Assembly (NCBI GenBank): GCA_023145485.1
Contig: JAGLDT010000123.1
Span: forward strand, 1 to 6,302
Reading direction: 5' to 3'
From: Cocleimonas sp.
GTDB taxonomy: Bacteria > Pseudomonadota > Gammaproteobacteria > Thiotrichales > Thiotrichaceae
Length of the DNA: 6,302 nucleotides
Both the position numbers and the translations under genes were made by a program. The notes under the pieces were generated by a model. That model was not told the DNA's origin. It did not search any database and saw nothing but the letters and a program-made list of their open reading frames with translations. Each line of letters starts with the position of its first letter. Within the stretch, counting starts at the first letter, position 1. Positions 5,324 to 6,302 of the stretch are shown here, piece after piece.

Positions 5324-6302
5324 AACGCTTATCAGTCAACGTTTTTAAGAAAGCAACGATAGCATTAATACGTTTATTAGGTAATGCAGGGCCCGTTTTT
5401 AACTCGTTTAATGCGATATTTTCAGCCACTTCTGGCTTACCCCAAGGTTGCTTAGTCTCAGGATTAATCTTACGCTTGGCACGTTTACTATTGTATTTAT
5501 CATAAAATAAAATCACCGTTTTTAGCTCGCTAAATACGCCATTGTGCATATAGGGTGCGGTAACGGCAATATTTCGCAGTGTTGGCACTTTAAACTTTCC
5601 ATCTTGCTTTGCATCATCAATGGCGGGATTATCTAATAGACCATGATCAATAAAATCCTCCCCTTTGCCATTCGCTTTACGCAAGGCGGTATTAACGGGT
5701 GTGCCAATATTATGGTATTCGTAATTGCTAAACGTTTCCGTCTTACTGATCGGGCTTTTATTGAGCTGATGACAGAGATTACAATTAGTAAACTGTTGCG
5801 AAAAAAAGAGCGTCATGCCTAAATCTTCTTGTTGAGTGAGCTTGTATTCACCTTTTAAATAACGATCATATTTAGAATCAAACGGTGCAAATAATGCTGT
5901 TTTTTCAAAGTTAGCCATACTGTCAGCCATTGCAGCATAAGCTTTATCGTTATCCTCAAAAATAGTCTCGCCATAGACCGCTTTAAACTGTGTCACATAG
6001 GCTTTATTTTCCAGAATACGCGCTACCGTAGTGGCTTTATCAGGCATTGCCATTTCACCAGGATTCGTTGGCGGCCCACCTGCTTGACCTTTTAGATCCT
6101 TTTCTCGTCCATCATGAAATTGCCCGCCGACGTATTGACCTTTTTTATTCAAATGAAAATCAGGGCTGAATAAAGCATAAGACGCAGTAGGTGCGTTACG
6201 GTCTCCAATAGATTGTCCATCATCGCCTAATGAAGCAGCCCCTTTTACCCCATTATCACGATCATCAATAAAACCATGCGATGGGTTATGGCAGGTAGCA
6301 CA
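5301..6302 (-). CDS. Diheme cytochrome c peroxidase / MauG-family protein, 5' end outside window
   Basis: The 333 visible residues are the bulk of a periplasmic diheme protein of the bacterial cytochrome c peroxidase/MauG family. The frame is open to the right edge and its first visible codons already encode a heme c motif, CATCH (residues 1-5). The TTG at 6152 is internal and not the start. Only the signal peptide and a short leader should be missing. The second heme motif is CNLCH (174-178). Other family landmarks are RNAPT (29-33), FHDGR (62-66), Q73 and E83 with the 10-residue spacing of the active-site Gln/Glu of bacterial peroxidases, HNIGTP (197-202), KVPTLRN (238-244) and APYMHNG (249-255). 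The residue aligning with the second-heme distal ligand looks like Tyr (Y267), as in MauG, rather than Met. It heads the visible part of the iron transporter operon. Peroxidase, MauG-like oxidation of a partner, or iron redox are all possible. Confidence 0.88.
   Translation of the reverse strand, partial: CATCHNPSHGFIDDRDNGVKGAASLGDDGQSIGDRNAPTASYALFSPDFHLNKKGQYVGGQFHDGREKDLKGQAGGPPTNPGEMAMPDKATTVARILENKAYVTQFKAVYGETIFEDNDKAYAAMADSMANFEKTALFAPFDSKYDRYLKGEYKLTQQEDLGMTLFFSQQFTNCNLCHQLNKSPISKTETFSNYEYHNIGTPVNTALRKANGKGEDFIDHGLLDNPAIDDAKQDGKFKVPTLRNIAVTAPYMHNGVFSELKTVILFYDKYNSKRAKRKINPETKQPWGKPEVAENIALNELKTGPALPNKRINAIVAFLKTLTDKRYEHLLEK
5304..5310 (-). promoter_or_regulatory. Ribosome binding site candidate for the second permease start (M9)
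   Basis: On the minus strand GGAAAAG sits 4 bases before the ATG at 5299-5297, inside the last codons of the peroxidase gene, whose TAA (5303-5301) is separated from this ATG by one base (TAATATG). The upstream ATG at 5323 has only a poor GATAAG-like match. This arrangement favours a 545-residue permease starting MPKLNRWGF, made by reinitiation or coupled translation. Confidence 0.4.

Noticed and set aside
4873..5348. Minus-strand 65-codon frame and plus-strand 66-codon frame over the 5' half of the permease
   Set aside because: Both are frame shadows of hydrophobic membrane-segment codons; the permease frame is continuous and explains the sequence.
6150..6152. TTG as the start codon of the diheme protein
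   Set aside because: The same frame stays open to the right edge and encodes the first heme motif CATCH there, which the family requires.

Overview
The window looks like chromosomal DNA of an AT-rich, Gram-negative proteobacterium, probably a gammaproteobacterium. The basis is codon use, Shine-Dalgarno style starts, a periplasmic-type diheme c-type cytochrome and a ferric-iron ABC transporter of the Fbp/Hit/Sfu type. A methanotroph- or sulfur-oxidiser-like host is a guess only; nothing here fixes the genus. I see no rRNA, tRNA, CRISPR array, complete insertion sequence or clear sign of recent transfer.

Layout. Positions 1-286 hold no convincing gene, only a doubtful 17-codon minus-strand reading frame with a very good ribosome binding site. 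Two plus-strand genes follow: a small protein made of a single cyclic-nucleotide-binding-type domain with no DNA-binding part (287-796), and a membrane-anchored, FMN-binding glutamate-synthase-domain protein with a [3Fe-4S] cysteine set but no glutaminase domain (977-2563). A 180-base AT-rich gap with a possible promoter separates them.

The right part is a minus-strand operon that converges on the second plus-strand gene with only 22 bases between stop codons. In transcription order (right to left) it reads: a diheme cytochrome c peroxidase/MauG-family protein whose 5' end lies outside the window (5301-6302), a two-domain ferric-iron permease (3662-5323) and its ATPase (2586-3665). The three are tightly packed: peroxidase and permease overlap or nearly abut depending on the start chosen, and permease and ATPase overlap as ATGA. 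The natural reading is a periplasmic redox protein co-expressed with a ferric-iron importer. No periplasmic iron-binding protein (FbpA type) is in the window; it may lie beyond the right edge or elsewhere.

Points most worth a second look are the pairing of a MauG/CCP-type protein with FbpBC, unusual residues at two heme-related positions in that protein, an RNA hairpin that covers the ATPase ribosome binding site, and the non-canonical nature of both plus-strand proteins. I did not find a clearly new multi-gene system; most of the window is recognisable families in a somewhat unusual arrangement.
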